A stretch of DNA of 64,000 nucleotides from Sutcliffiella horikoshii (GCF_002157855.1 NZ_CP020880.1:744001-808000), one strand, 5' to 3'; positions 53,117 through 61,958 are shown, numbered from the stretch's first letter. Made by a program: numbers and translations. Notes: generated by a model from the sequence alone, not told the origin.

Positions 53117-53434
53117 ATGGAGAAATATACTTATTATGTAACGATGGAAACTGGTCAAATTCACCGGGAACCTTTCGACGAACAGGTTAAATATTATGAA
53201 GTACTTGCAACACAGGAAGAAATTCATGAAATTGAAAGACTTTTTGAGGAGTTGCATACGACAGAATATAGTCCAGATGCATTCAAAAGCCCGCTAAATG
53301 AAAAAAGTACCCAAGAGCATCGGGACAAACAACAATTAATACTTGATAAAATTCTTGTAGCTATCTATGAACTTGGTACGGAAGTGACCAAAGAAGAGAT
53401 TCGCACAATGAATGGTATGAACCAGCGTGTTTAA
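53117..53434 (+). CDS. Conserved hypothetical protein
   Basis: 105-residue soluble protein, not recognised. It is acidic and mostly helical after a short beta hairpin (residues 1-30, YTYYVTMETGQIHREP). GGAGGG lies seven bases before the ATG. It follows the 37-residue gene by 29 bases and could share its transcript. A terminator includes its stop codon. Confidence 0.7.
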   Translation: MEKYTYYVTMETGQIHREPFDEQVKYYEVLATQEEIHEIERLFEELHTTEYSPDAFKSPLNEKSTQEHRDKQQLILDKILVAIYELGTEVTKEEIRTMNGMNQRV

Positions 53435-53452
53435 TTGGACGCTGGTTTTTTT
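53421..53452 (+). terminator. Terminator overlapping the stop codon
   Basis: ACCAGCGT pairs with ACGCTGGT around ten bases that contain the TAA, then seven Ts. Confidence 0.9.
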
Positions 53453-53527
53453 ATGGGGGTAGAATGTAATATTGGTAGCTTCTGACCACAAATAAGAACA
53501 TTATGGAATAAATTATCTGGAGGAAAG

Positions 53528-53591
53528 ACCTATTTTTGGCTTTGGCTCGGGCTTTCCGTTGAAAGTGGCGTGCGACCGAGTTAGACTAGGT
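53528..53591 (+). ncRNA. Possible structured RNA leader of NUDIX gene
   Basis: Nested pairings: ACCTA (53528-53532) with TAGGT (53587-53591), CTCGG (53546-53550) with CCGAG (53576-53580), and CTTTC-CGTT-GAAAG (53552-53565). It resembles no riboswitch class I recognise. It could be a decayed copy of an intergenic repeat, since GCTTTCCGTT also occurs in repeat copy 2. Confidence 0.35.
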
Positions 53592-53620
53592 AAAAAAGTA
53601 GTGTTAGGAGTATTCCTATT

Positions 53621-54067
53621 ATGAATAAACAAAAACAGATTAGTATGTATCCTGCAGTAGCAGTGATCATCTTTGATGAACAGAAAAGAATATTATTACA
53701 AAAACGAGCAGATGTGGGCTTATGGACTATCCCAGCTGGTCATGTTGAGCCGGGTGAGACGGTGGAGGAAGCGGCTGTGCGAGAGGTTTATCAAGATACA
53801 GGACTGGTTGTCGATCCGTACCGCCTGATTGGCGTCTATTCCGACCCAGAATCTCAAACGTTTGAATATCCGGACGGACGCTTAGTTCAGTTTGTGACAT
53901 CCTATTTTGAAGCGGAAATTACGGGTGGGACTACGACCAAGAAAGATCCTGCCCTGATTGAGCTCGAGTTTTTTGCGCCAAACAAACTGCCCCATGACCT
54001 ACTGCCCATGCACCCAAGATGGCTCGTCGACGCATTCTCTGACAGACCCGAAGCATTTGTAAGGTAA
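53621..54067 (+). CDS. NUDIX hydrolase
   Basis: 148-residue pyrophosphohydrolase-fold protein. The NUDIX box is present from residue 44 (GHVEPGETVEEAA, then REVYQDTGL). The usual REUxEExGU ending is changed: the two consecutive glutamates are Gln and Asp, which in MutT help bind the catalytic metal. It may have altered or lost activity, or the substitution may be compensated. TAGGAG lies about ten bases before the ATG. Substrate unknown. Confidence 0.85.
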   Translation: MNKQKQISMYPAVAVIIFDEQKRILLQKRADVGLWTIPAGHVEPGETVEEAAVREVYQDTGLVVDPYRLIGVYSDPESQTFEYPDGRLVQFVTSYFEAEITGGTTTKKDPALIELEFFAPNKLPHDLLPMHPRWLVDAFSDRPEAFVR

Positions 54068-54120
54068 AGGGTAAAGTGGTGGGGGAATTAGAGTAACCAT
54101 TTAGTATTCGACGCGAATTG

Positions 54121-54162
54121 AAAAAATCCTTGAGGGGTCTGACCCCCTCAAGGATTTTTTTT
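54121..54162. terminator. Strong bidirectional terminator
   Basis: AAAAAATCCTTGAGGGG pairs with CCCCTCAAGGATTTTTT around TCTGAC. The loop region carries the GGGGTCTGACCCC motif also found near 20411 and 20453. Confidence 0.93.
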
Positions 54163-54204
54163 CAACATATATATATCAATTAATGTCAAAATCATTCAAA
54201 ACCG

Positions 54205-55500
54205 TCAATGCACATTTGTTAGAAACGTCAGGAAGAAGAGTGCCGCGATCACGTAAAGTGGAGCGGAGACTTCTTTTGCTTTGCCTAGTACCAGCTTCAT
54301 GAGCGGGTAGGCGATAAATCCGAATGCAATTCCGTCTGCGATCGAGTAAGAGAATGGAATCATTACAATTACTAGGAACGCAGGGAACCCTTCAGATAGG
54401 TCTTGGAAGTCGATTTGCTTCACAGATTGAAGCATAAGTACACCAATGATAATCAAGATTGGCGCAATCGCACTGCCAGGAATTATTTTAATGAAGGGAA
54501 TCGCAAACAAGGAAAGCAAAAATAGGCTTCCTGTCGTTATTGCTGTCACACCGGTTCTTCCGCCAGCGGCAATACCTGCTGCCGTTTCCACTGTTGAAAC
54601 AGTAGGGCTGGTACCAAAAAATCCACTTGTTAAAATGGAGATTCCGTTTGCCTGGAAAGAACGTTTGAACTTTTCAGGGCGGTTGATCATTCCCAGGTGT
54701 CCGTTAATAAGCCCGATGTTCTCAAACAGGAGAACCATCGTTAAAGAGAAGACAGCCACTAAAAACGTGAACTCTCCAATCTTTGCAAATGAAACGGCAC
54801 CAAATAAGGAAAGATAGCTATCCAACGGTAAAGCACTTCCTCCAACATCAGAGAAGTTTACCACTCCCAAAGCAGCTGCGATAACCGTACCAGCAACAAT
54901 ACTAATTAGAAAGTTCGCTGGAACATTTCGCATAAACAATGTTACGGCTAAAATCACTGTCAGAATCGTGGCAACCACATAAGGACTTGAAACATCACCA
55001 AGTGATAATAGTGAGTTCTCACCTTTTACGATAAGTCCGCCTTTTTCCAATCCGATCAGGGTCAAAAATAACCCTAACCCAACCGTAATCGCATGCTTTA
55101 AAGAGTTTGGAATCGCCTCGAGCAGCACTTGTGCGAGCTTTGTAAACGAAATGATCGTCACAATCACACCAGAAACCACTACGACGCCCAATGCTTCTTG
55201 CCAGGTTAATCCCATAGAATGAACCAACGTATAGGTGAACATCGCGTTGATTCCCATACCAGGAACAAGGATGATCGGCGCATTCGCCCAAAATCCCATC
55301 AGCCAACAACCTACAACACATGTAAGGATGGTAGCGATAATTCCGGCTTCAATCGGAATACCTGCTTCTGCAAGAATCGTTGCATTAACAGCAATAATGT
55401 ACACAATGGTAAAGAATGAAATCATTCCGGCCATCATTTCACGCTTTAAAGTCGTTTCATGACCAGCCAGATCAAATGAATTCTTCATCCATTGAAGCAT
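54205..55500 (-). CDS. NCS2 (AzgA-type) purine permease, PbuG/PbuO-like
   Basis: 431-residue proton-coupled importer of hypoxanthine, guanine or adenine. AzgA-branch features: FDLAGHETTLKREMMAGMISFFTIVYII at the N terminus, PGMGINAMFTYT (near 83), LFENIGLINGHLGM and SGFFGTSPTVSTVETAAGIAAGGRTG (near 290-315). Length matches PbuO (432). AAGGTG lies eight bases before the ATG. No purine-riboswitch core is visible upstream, unlike pbuG in B. subtilis. Confidence 0.9.
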   Translation of the reverse strand: MLQWMKNSFDLAGHETTLKREMMAGMISFFTIVYIIAVNATILAEAGIPIEAGIIATILTCVVGCWLMGFWANAPIILVPGMGINAMFTYTLVHSMGLTWQEALGVVVVSGVIVTIISFTKLAQVLLEAIPNSLKHAITVGLGLFLTLIGLEKGGLIVKGENSLLSLGDVSSPYVVATILTVILAVTLFMRNVPANFLISIVAGTVIAAALGVVNFSDVGGSALPLDSYLSLFGAVSFAKIGEFTFLVAVFSLTMVLLFENIGLINGHLGMINRPEKFKRSFQANGISILTSGFFGTSPTVSTVETAAGIAAGGRTGVTAITTGSLFLLSLFAIPFIKIIPGSAIAPILIIIGVLMLQSVKQIDFQDLSEGFPAFLVIVMIPFSYSIADGIAFGFIAYPLMKLVLGKAKEVSAPLYVIAALFFLTFLTNVH

Positions 55501-55695
55501 AATAAAACACCTTATTCAGTTTCCCTCTCCCACCCGGCCGCACAGGACCCACAAACAAATATTATAACGCGCATTGGGGCATTCGACAATAGAAATTTCT
55601 CAAGGTTATTTGCAAGAATGTTCAGAAAAAATACACACTCTTTTTTAAAAAAATGGGGTAAACTGGTAGTAACGAATAGGAAAAGGGTGAGTGCG

Positions 55696-56064
55696 GTGGA
55701 CTTTTTTCGACTAACAGATGAAAAAATCAGAAAAGCTTATGAAGATGGTGAGTTCGAAAACCTGCCGGGATACGGGAAACGACTGGAACTCGAAGATCTA
55801 TCAAATGTTCCGCCTGAGATGAGAATGGCCTATAAGATGATGAAGAACGCAGGAATGATGGAAGAACAGCAGGTGCGGACAGAAATTGAATATTTGGAGG
55901 ACCTTATCGAAGGAGCGCATAGTGATGTGGAGGAAGTGAGGTTAACTGCAAGGTTGAATGAAAAGCAGGTAAGGCTTCAGCAAATAATCCAAAAGAAAAA
56001 GAAAGAGGCCAATTCAGCTGTTTTTAAAGACTATCAATCACAGATGATGAAAAAATTCGAATGA
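55696..56064 (+). CDS. DUF1992 (DnaJ-like subfamily C member 28 region) protein
   Basis: About 122-residue soluble protein. It opens with the conserved DUF1992 block (DEKIRKAYEDGEFENLPGYGK, residues about 9-29) and PPEMRMAYKMMKNAG. The C-terminal half is an amphipathic helix. Function unknown; no J domain is present. GTG at 55696 with AAGGGTGA upstream is preferred; GTG at 55687 is possible. The longer frame from 55492 overlaps the NCS2 leader and is rejected. A hairpin follows. Confidence 0.8.
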   Translation: MDFFRLTDEKIRKAYEDGEFENLPGYGKRLELEDLSNVPPEMRMAYKMMKNAGMMEEQQVRTEIEYLEDLIEGAHSDVEEVRLTARLNEKQVRLQQIIQKKKKEANSAVFKDYQSQMMKKFE

Positions 56065-56078
56065 TGTATTACACAATA

Positions 56079-56119
56079 GACCGGCTAGCCCCTGATTCAA
56101 ATGAGCTAGCCGGCTTTTT
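56079..56119 (+). terminator. Terminator after DUF1992 gene
   Basis: CCGGCTAGC pairs perfectly with GCTAGCCGG, followed by CTTTTTC. Confidence 0.87.
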
Positions 56120-56165
56120 CTGTACAGAATTTTCTATGGGGAGCTGAAAATTGTATTACAAGTTC

Positions 56166-56882
56166 CTAAATCAATACAACCCCATTAGGTATCTCACTAT
56201 TGATTAAAATTTCCAATTCCTTAACCCGTTGGACATGGTAGCTGGAATTTTGTAATAAAATTGAATCTACATACGCCGGATGGCACATCACTTCGACTGT
56301 TGTTTCGTCTGCCACATATTGCGGGAGTCTTTCAAAATAATTGGGCTGGATTGAATCTCCATAAAAATCCAGCAGACATATATCGGTAAAAGGTTTTATT
56401 TTAGGTAGTGTAAATAAACCATTTGTCCGAACTGGAAGATCATAATAGCTGGAAAGTCTTTGTATAACTGGAAGCAGTTGTGGCCAGGTGTGAACATGAT
56501 GATGACTGTCTAAATGGGTGGGATAGAGGCCGCTAGCAAGAAACTTGTTGATTTGGGCATGCCATTCACGTTCCACTTCTTCTAGTTTCCAGGGTAACTC
56601 CCCTTTACTATTAGTAACTGCAGACAGCCGCAGAAAGGCACCTTTTTCATCAACAAGTGAAGGAACATTCTGACTAACAGGGTAGCCTCCAGTTAGGACC
56701 AGATGAATACCGACCCTTAATGTCGGATGAGTCTTTGCCAATCCGATGGCATGCTCAGTGCCAGGCATGTTCATCATCAAGGTGGTGGAGGTGACAATCC
56801 CATATAGATGGCTGTCTAAAATCCCATAGTTCACACCACGGCATAAACCAAAATCATCAGCGTTAACAGTCAATCTGATCAT
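56166..56882 (-). CDS. chbG: ChbG/YdjC-family carbohydrate deacetylase
   Basis: 238-residue metal-dependent deacetylase. In E. coli, ChbG removes an acetyl group from diacetylchitobiose-6-phosphate. Metal and catalytic residues are visible: NADDFGLC (7-14), HLDSHHHVHTW (near 125-135) and MCHPAYVD (near 196). Its ATG lies in the TGA of the GH4 gene (four-base overlap), so it is the last gene of the PTS operon. Its presence argues for chitobiose- or N-acetylglucosamine-type substrates rather than plain cellobiose. Confidence 0.88.
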   Translation of the reverse strand: MIRLTVNADDFGLCRGVNYGILDSHLYGIVTSTTLMMNMPGTEHAIGLAKTHPTLRVGIHLVLTGGYPVSQNVPSLVDEKGAFLRLSAVTNSKGELPWKLEEVEREWHAQINKFLASGLYPTHLDSHHHVHTWPQLLPVIQRLSSYYDLPVRTNGLFTLPKIKPFTDICLLDFYGDSIQPNYFERLPQYVADETTVEVMCHPAYVDSILLQNSSYHVQRVKELEILINSEIPNGVVLI

Positions 56883-58213
56883 AAGTTGCTCCTATCTATG
56901 AAAAAGTTAGGCAGATAAGCTTTATGGACCTCCAGCATCTCATCTAAAATTTGCTTAGCTAACCGATCGGATCCAATGAGAGGGTTGATGGTCAACGCAA
57001 GGTGTGCTTGGTTATAGTCTCCGTTGATTGCAGCATCTATGGTTATCCGTTCAAATGATTTGATAGTTTGCACAAGTCCTTGTACCGCAATAGGGAGTTC
57101 GCCGAATGCGATTGGCTTCGGGCCTTCTCTGGTAATGACACAGCTCACCTCCACGGCAGAGTCTGCAGGTATCCCCATAATAGCTCCATTGTTTCTTGTG
57201 TTTACCGGTTGTATGTCGCGTTTATCTGTGTAGATGGAATGGATTAGGCGGCAGGCTGCGTCGCTATAATAGGCACCGCCTCTTTGCTCCAGTTGAGGGG
57301 GCTTATCACATAATTCAGGGTCTTTGTATAGTTCAAACAAGGATTTTTCCAAGGATTTGACGACTTCCGCACGGGTACCGACATTTTTGCTTGCTTCCCA
57401 ATCCTTTTCCAGCATGTCTTTTGTTTTATAATAATACGTATGGTATGGGCAAGGGAAGAGGTCAAGTGCTTTGAGAAACGCAGGTTCCCAGCCCATTGCA
57501 TGGATATTTTTCATCGCTACAGTGTCTTTCCTCTCAGTCAGCAGGGACAACAGTCTTTCTTTTACACTGATGCCATCTACAAAAACATCTAAGCCATAAA
57601 CAAGATGATTTAGGCCGGCAAAATCGATACGGAGACGGCTGGCATCCACACCTAGAATTTGGGCAGCACCCATCTCCATCCCGATAGGAACATTGCACAA
57701 ACCTACTACTTTTTGAATGCGAGAGTGACGCAGAACAGCTTCTGTTATCATTCCCGCCGGATTGGTAAAATTAATAAGCCAGGCATCGGGGCAAAGGGAT
57801 TCCATCTCCTCGCAGATTTCGAGTATGACGGGAATGGTGCGAAGAGCTTTGAAAAAGCCTCCTGCACCATTTGTTTCTTGACCAAGAACGCCATATTTCA
57901 TTGGAATACGTTCATCCTTTGCTCTGGCCTCAAGCAATCCTACTCGAATTTGGGTGGTTACAAAGTCAGCATCTTTTAAGGCTTCCTTACGATCTAATGT
58001 TAGATGAACTTTTATTGGTAACCTCGCTTTTTCCACCATTCGTCTTGCCAAACTGCCGACTATCTCAAGCTTTTCTTTTCCTTCCTCTATATCTACAAGC
58101 CAGATTTCTTCTACAGGTAATTCGTGGTATCGTTTGATGAACCCTTCCATTAATTCAGGGGTATAGCTGGAACCGCCCCCAATCGTAACGATCTTCAATC
58201 CTTTATCTTTCAT
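56879..58213 (-). CDS. licH: 6-phospho-beta-glucosidase, glycoside hydrolase family 4
   Basis: NAD- and metal-dependent glycosidase of 444 residues that splits the phosphorylated disaccharide delivered by the PTS. The dinucleotide fold shows as TIGGGSSYTPELMEGF (8-23); the metal-binding Cys and His are in GLCNVPIG (near 172) and GLNHLVYG (near 200), and NFTNPAGMITEA lies between. Start ATG at 58213 with TTGGAG; the TTG at 58222 overlaps that site. Closest to LicH/CelF/ChbF. With chbG beside it, ChbF-like activity is likely. Confidence 0.9.
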   Translation of the reverse strand: MKDKGLKIVTIGGGSSYTPELMEGFIKRYHELPVEEIWLVDIEEGKEKLEIVGSLARRMVEKARLPIKVHLTLDRKEALKDADFVTTQIRVGLLEARAKDERIPMKYGVLGQETNGAGGFFKALRTIPVILEICEEMESLCPDAWLINFTNPAGMITEAVLRHSRIQKVVGLCNVPIGMEMGAAQILGVDASRLRIDFAGLNHLVYGLDVFVDGISVKERLLSLLTERKDTVAMKNIHAMGWEPAFLKALDLFPCPYHTYYYKTKDMLEKDWEASKNVGTRAEVVKSLEKSLFELYKDPELCDKPPQLEQRGGAYYSDAACRLIHSIYTDKRDIQPVNTRNNGAIMGIPADSAVEVSCVITREGPKPIAFGELPIAVQGLVQTIKSFERITIDAAINGDYNQAHLALTINPLIGSDRLAKQILDEMLEVHKAYLPNFFIDRSNL

Positions 58214-58228
58214 CGACTCCAACCTTTC

Positions 58229-58543
58229 TTAGCTGAGCTTTTGATACAATGCAATAAATTCTCTTGTTAAGTCTTTTACGGTGAGTGCATTCATTAGATG
58301 GTCTTGTGCGTGGACAAGCAAGATAGGTATATCATACTTATCGCCCCTTGCCTCCTCTTGTATCAATTCTGTTTGGTAACGATGAGCTTTCAGAAATTCC
58401 TCATCTGCATCTTCCATCAGCTCTGATGCTTTCTGGAATTCTCCTTTTTTTGCTTCCAAAAGTGCTTCCATCGCAAGACTACGAGCATTGCCACTGTGTA
58501 AGATCAGTTGAAAAGATAGATCATATAATTGTTCTTTTTTCAT
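58229..58543 (-). CDS. licA: PTS lactose/cellobiose-type IIA component
   Basis: 104-residue cytosolic phosphocarrier. The phosphorylated His is in VHAQDHLMNALT (near residue 77-80), the family signature; the trimeric helical bundle pattern is clear. Between the IIC and GH4 genes in the operon. Passes phosphate from HPr to the IIB Cys. Confidence 0.93.
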   Translation of the reverse strand: MKKEQLYDLSFQLILHSGNARSLAMEALLEAKKGEFQKASELMEDADEEFLKAHRYQTELIQEEARGDKYDIPILLVHAQDHLMNALTVKDLTREFIALYQKLS

Positions 58544-58564
58544 AGAGATGCCCCTAACATTTGA

Positions 58565-59872
58565 TTAGTTTTTATCTTCTGATTTTTTATCTTCCGCTTT
58601 ACCATTGAAATAAACGAATGGCAGATAGACCAGGATGGAAATGGCCAGGTTCACAATGGCAAGGACTGCACCGGAAATATGACCGCCAGTCGCAAGATAT
58701 CCTCCGATTCCCGCTGGAGTAACCCATGGAATGCTTGCTGTAACGACCGGATGTACCAACCCCAGACTGATTGCACTATAAGCGACAATGGTCATAATGA
58801 CAGGTGCCAGGATGAACGGAATCAACCAAATGGGATTCAATACAATTGGAAGCCCAAATAGAATAGGTTCATTGATTTGAAAAACTCCGGGCGGTGTCCC
58901 TAACGCAAGCAGTTGCTTATGGCGTCTTCTTGCTGTCAGGAACATTGCGATAATTAAGCCTAACGTCGCACCAGCTCCTCCTAAATACACGAAGGCGTCT
59001 AGGAATGGACCTGCCAGTACAGCATATTGATCTAATTCTGTTACCCCAGCTGCGTATAAATCGGTGTTTTTTGTTCCGGTGGAGGTGAACAGAGGGGTTG
59101 TAATTCCACCAAGAATATTCGTTCCATGTAAGCCGACCGCCCAGAAAACATGAACTAAAAAGACGATGAGTACCGCGAAAAATGGGGTGTCCACTGCATT
59201 AGTGAGGGGAGAAACCAGGACGGTGTTTAGCCAATCATTTAAAGGATCGCCATCCGAAAACATACGGAACAGTAGTCCGATGATGCCGAACGTTAAAATA
59301 GTAAATATTCCAGGAATCAGTTTTGCAAATGCACCGGATACAGCAGGCGGAACACCATCTGGCAACTTGATTCGGAAGGCTTTTACCCGGGTGAATCTAA
59401 TGAAGACTTCTGTGGCGAGTAATGCAACGATGATTCCTGTAAATAGGGAAGTAGAATTAAAATAGCCGAAATGGATAAAGCCCCAGGCACCTTCTGTTTC
59501 AGGAACCTTTCCAATTTGAGGAACAAAAATAAAGAAACATGCTGCAGCGATAAGCATCGCTTCAAAACCGTCATCTCCGTATGACTTTGCTAGTTTGTGA
59601 GAAATTCCAAACACAGCAAAAATGGTCATGAATGCAAATGTTGCCCACCAAATGTCTCCTCCGAGAGTGGTCCAAGATGGTCCGAAAATGGCCTCCATCA
59701 TTCTTCCGTACGGCTTAATAATGGAACCAAGATTATTTAGTAGGACAGCGAACGACCCTATCATAGTAATGGCAATCATTCCGATTAACGCGTCCCTCAC
59801 CGCAAGAAGATGACGATTGTTCCCTAGTTTAACTGCAGAAGGCATGATATATTTTTCTAAGAAGTTTCTCAC
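58565..59872 (-). CDS. licC: PTS lactose/cellobiose-type IIC component
   Basis: 435-residue membrane permease that imports and phosphorylates the sugar. About ten membrane segments and the family blocks: N-terminal KLGNNRHLLAVRDALIGMIAITMIGS, HVFWAVGLHGTNILGG (near 225) and the substrate motif PPGVFQINEPILFGLPIVLNP (near 338) with the conserved Glu. The start follows immediately after the IIB stop. The C-terminal tail is hydrophilic (EDKKSEDKN). Disaccharide specificity (cellobiose, chitobiose or similar) is inferred from the operon. Confidence 0.93.
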   Translation of the reverse strand: MRNFLEKYIMPSAVKLGNNRHLLAVRDALIGMIAITMIGSFAVLLNNLGSIIKPYGRMMEAIFGPSWTTLGGDIWWATFAFMTIFAVFGISHKLAKSYGDDGFEAMLIAAACFFIFVPQIGKVPETEGAWGFIHFGYFNSTSLFTGIIVALLATEVFIRFTRVKAFRIKLPDGVPPAVSGAFAKLIPGIFTILTFGIIGLLFRMFSDGDPLNDWLNTVLVSPLTNAVDTPFFAVLIVFLVHVFWAVGLHGTNILGGITTPLFTSTGTKNTDLYAAGVTELDQYAVLAGPFLDAFVYLGGAGATLGLIIAMFLTARRRHKQLLALGTPPGVFQINEPILFGLPIVLNPIWLIPFILAPVIMTIVAYSAISLGLVHPVVTASIPWVTPAGIGGYLATGGHISGAVLAIVNLAISILVYLPFVYFNGKAEDKKSEDKN

Positions 59873-60181
59873 CTATTTATCCCCCTTTATAAGTGCAATC
59901 GCTTGATTCAATACTTCCTCCCCATTACATAATCCGTAATGCATTGGGTTGATCGCTTCAACAGGAATTCTTCCCTGCACATCTTTTTGGAGTTGCGCAA
60001 TCAAATACCTGACTTGCGGGCCAACAAGAAGTACATCTGCCTGCTCTAAATGATTTTTGACCTCTGAACTGCCTACTGCCCAAATCTTGCAATCTATTCC
60101 TTTTTCAGCAACACTTTTTTCCATCTTTGTCACAAGTAGACTTGTTGACATTCCAGCAGAACAGCATAATAAGATATTCAT
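59873..60181 (-). CDS. licB: PTS lactose/cellobiose-type IIB component
   Basis: 102-residue cytosolic component; the phosphorylated Cys is in [14 protein letters not shown] (the second Cys, residue 7). First gene of the operon, 191 bases from the divergent GntR gene. Directly precedes IIC without a gap. A cre-like box lies 42-55 bases upstream of its start. Confidence 0.93.
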   Translation of the reverse strand: MNILLCCSAGMSTSLLVTKMEKSVAEKGIDCKIWAVGSSEVKNHLEQADVLLVGPQVRYLIAQLQKDVQGRIPVEAINPMHYGLCNGEEVLNQAIALIKGDK

Positions 60182-60222
60182 TTTTCCCCCTCCTTATAGT
60201 TCGTTATTAATGGTGCAAGAAA

Positions 60223-60236
60223 TTAAAGCGGTTTCA
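60223..60236 (-). promoter_or_regulatory. Candidate cre box upstream of PTS operon
   Basis: On the minus strand TGAAACCGCTTTAA matches the cre consensus with one mismatch, 42-55 bases before the IIB start. Confidence 0.6.
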
Positions 60237-60323
60237 TTTTTTCTGCTATCAGCTCCTTTCAGGGTATATTTGAGAATGGATTTGGTGCTAAAACTTTGTA
60301 GTAATAAATATATGTACTAGTAA

Positions 60324-60349
60324 GACAAATATTATTTGTCATGACAAAT
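60324..60349. promoter_or_regulatory. Triple half-site GntR operator
   Basis: GACAAAT (60324-60330), ATTTGTC (60334-60340) and GACAAAT (60343-60349) form two overlapping dyads; the second (ATTTGTCATGACAAAT) is a perfect 16-bp palindrome. It lies between the divergent PTS operon and the GntR gene, 21 bases before the GntR start. Confidence 0.75.
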
Positions 60350-60369
60350 TATTTTGGAGGGTAATAATA

Positions 60370-61092
60370 ATGACGGAAAAAGAAGAGAGCCCCTTACATA
60401 TAAAAGTAAAGCAGATGATTTTAAAAAAGATTAAATCAGGGGTATATAAATCTGATACAAAACTACCGACCGAGGCAGAATTCTGTCATACATTTAAAGT
60501 AAGCAGGACTACGGTCAGAACGGCGCTTCAGCAACTGGCGGTAGAGGGTTATGTGTATAAACAACAAGGAAGTGGCACCTTTGTATCAGGAAAAAAGGTA
60601 AAACAAAAGCTTACTTCCACTGTGGAAAGTTTCTCTGAACAGATTACATTGCAAGGTAAAAACCCATCTATAAAAGTGTTAAGTTTAGAAGTTATCCCTG
60701 TGGATCATTTTTTGGGAGAAGTATTTGCCTTAAAGACCGGTGATCCTGTCAATAAGTTGGAGAGAATACGGAGTGTCAATGGAGAGCCCCTTCAATACGA
60801 GGTAGCTTTCCTACCTTGGAAAAAGACCCCAGGATTGAATATAAAAGCATGTGAAAAATCTCTATATAATGTGCTGCAAAAAGAGCATGGGCATTTTATC
60901 AAAAAAACGATAGAATATCTTGAAATCGTGACTGTTACTAAAGAAGTGCAAAAAATACTAGAGATACCATTAGGTTCTCCGTGCTTTTCCTTAGAAACCT
61001 ACGCTTATCTTGAAGATGAAACGGTTATAGAATACTCTAAAACCATTTTTAGAGGGGATATGGCCAACTTCGTAATAGAAAGGAATTATTGA
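60370..61092 (+). CDS. GntR-family regulator with UTRA domain (PTS operon regulator)
   Basis: 240-residue repressor. N-terminal winged HTH (about 8-70; KLPTEAEFCHTFKVSRTTVRTALQQL) and a C-terminal UTRA ligand domain (about 92-235; PVNKLERIRSVNGEPLQYEVAFLP), which typically binds a phosphorylated sugar. Divergent from the PTS operon and 21 bases downstream of a triple GACAAAT operator, so it likely represses both directions until the disaccharide phosphate appears, as GmuR-type regulators do. GGAGGG precedes the ATG. Confidence 0.88.
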   Translation: MTEKEESPLHIKVKQMILKKIKSGVYKSDTKLPTEAEFCHTFKVSRTTVRTALQQLAVEGYVYKQQGSGTFVSGKKVKQKLTSTVESFSEQITLQGKNPSIKVLSLEVIPVDHFLGEVFALKTGDPVNKLERIRSVNGEPLQYEVAFLPWKKTPGLNIKACEKSLYNVLQKEHGHFIKKTIEYLEIVTVTKEVQKILEIPLGSPCFSLETYAYLEDETVIEYSKTIFRGDMANFVIERNY

Positions 61093-61161
61093 GACCTGTG
61101 TTAATTTCCTACAGGCATATTGCTACTTTACAAGGGGGTTACAACAACATTACACTTTCAA

Positions 61162-61179
61162 TTCTCATCAAATTCTCAT
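61162..61179 (+). promoter_or_regulatory. Paired TTCTCAT repeats upstream of response-regulator gene
   Basis: TTCTCAT at 61162-61168 and 61173-61179 (11-bp step). A TATAAA -10 lies at 61205-61210 with no recognisable -35, so the promoter may depend on an activator. The same pair recurs before htrA. Confidence 0.65.
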
Positions 61180-61280
61180 CCCACCAACACCAATATTTAG
61201 GTAGTATAAAAGAGAGACTCAAAATCAGGCATTTCGTCTAAAATAAATCTAGATCCCACACGTAAGGTGGAGGTGCAACC

Positions 61281-61958
61281 ATGTGCAGAGTATTAATAAT
61301 AGAAGACGAAAAGAATCTTGCTCGCTTTATTGAGCTAGAATTACAATATGAAGGTTTTAACGTTGCCACATCCTATGATGGGCGAGAGGGGCTTGATCTT
61401 GCCTTAAAAGAAGATTGGGATATTATCTTGCTAGATCTGATGCTACCTGGACTTAGCGGGATGGAGGTTTGCCGAAGAATACGTGCAGCCAAAGAAACTC
61501 CTATCATTATGTTGACTGCAAGGGACAGTGTAATGGATAAAGTATCAGGACTTGATAGCGGCGCAGATGATTATATGTCCAAACCCTTTGCCATTGAGGA
61601 ACTTTTGGCAAGGATCCGTGCACTTTTTCGCCGCATGGAAGGGAAAAAGGAAGAGGCACACAATATCTTGTCTTTTAGGGAACTGAAAGTAGACTTAGAT
61701 GCAAGAACTGTCACGAGGACGGAAGAACAGATTGAACTGACAAAGAGGGAATTTGACCTTCTTGTCGTGTTTATGACCAATATTAACAGAGTGCTGACAA
61801 GAGAGCTTTTACTAGATAAAGTATGGGAGCTTGGGTCCTATGCCGAAACCAATGTTGTGGATGTATATGTCCGTTATTTGCGCAATAAGATTGATAAACC
61901 AAGTGAAGAAAGCTACATCCAAACAGTGCGAGGGACAGGTTACGTGATGAGAAAATGA
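61281..61958 (+). CDS. OmpR-family response regulator (ArlR/YkoG-like)
   Basis: 225 residues. Receiver domain 1-118 with acidic pocket EDE (9-11), phospho-acceptor D52 in LLDLMLPGLSG and conserved Lys in SKPF (near 103); winged-helix DNA-binding domain from about 128 ending TVRGTGYVMRK. Sequence follows the ArlR/YkoG branch (NLARFIELELQYEGF). GGTGGAGG precedes the ATG. Its TGA overlaps the kinase ATG. TTCTCAT repeats are found upstream of its gene and of htrA, probably its binding sites. Confidence 0.92.
   Translation: MCRVLIIEDEKNLARFIELELQYEGFNVATSYDGREGLDLALKEDWDIILLDLMLPGLSGMEVCRRIRAAKETPIIMLTARDSVMDKVSGLDSGADDYMSKPFAIEELLARIRALFRRMEGKKEEAHNILSFRELKVDLDARTVTRTEEQIELTKREFDLLVVFMTNINRVLTRELLLDKVWELGSYAETNVVDVYVRYLRNKIDKPSEESYIQTVRGTGYVMRK

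Noticed and set aside
55501-55690. Purine riboswitch upstream of the NCS2 permease
   Set aside because: The conserved purine-aptamer core and loop sequences are not visible on the minus strand.
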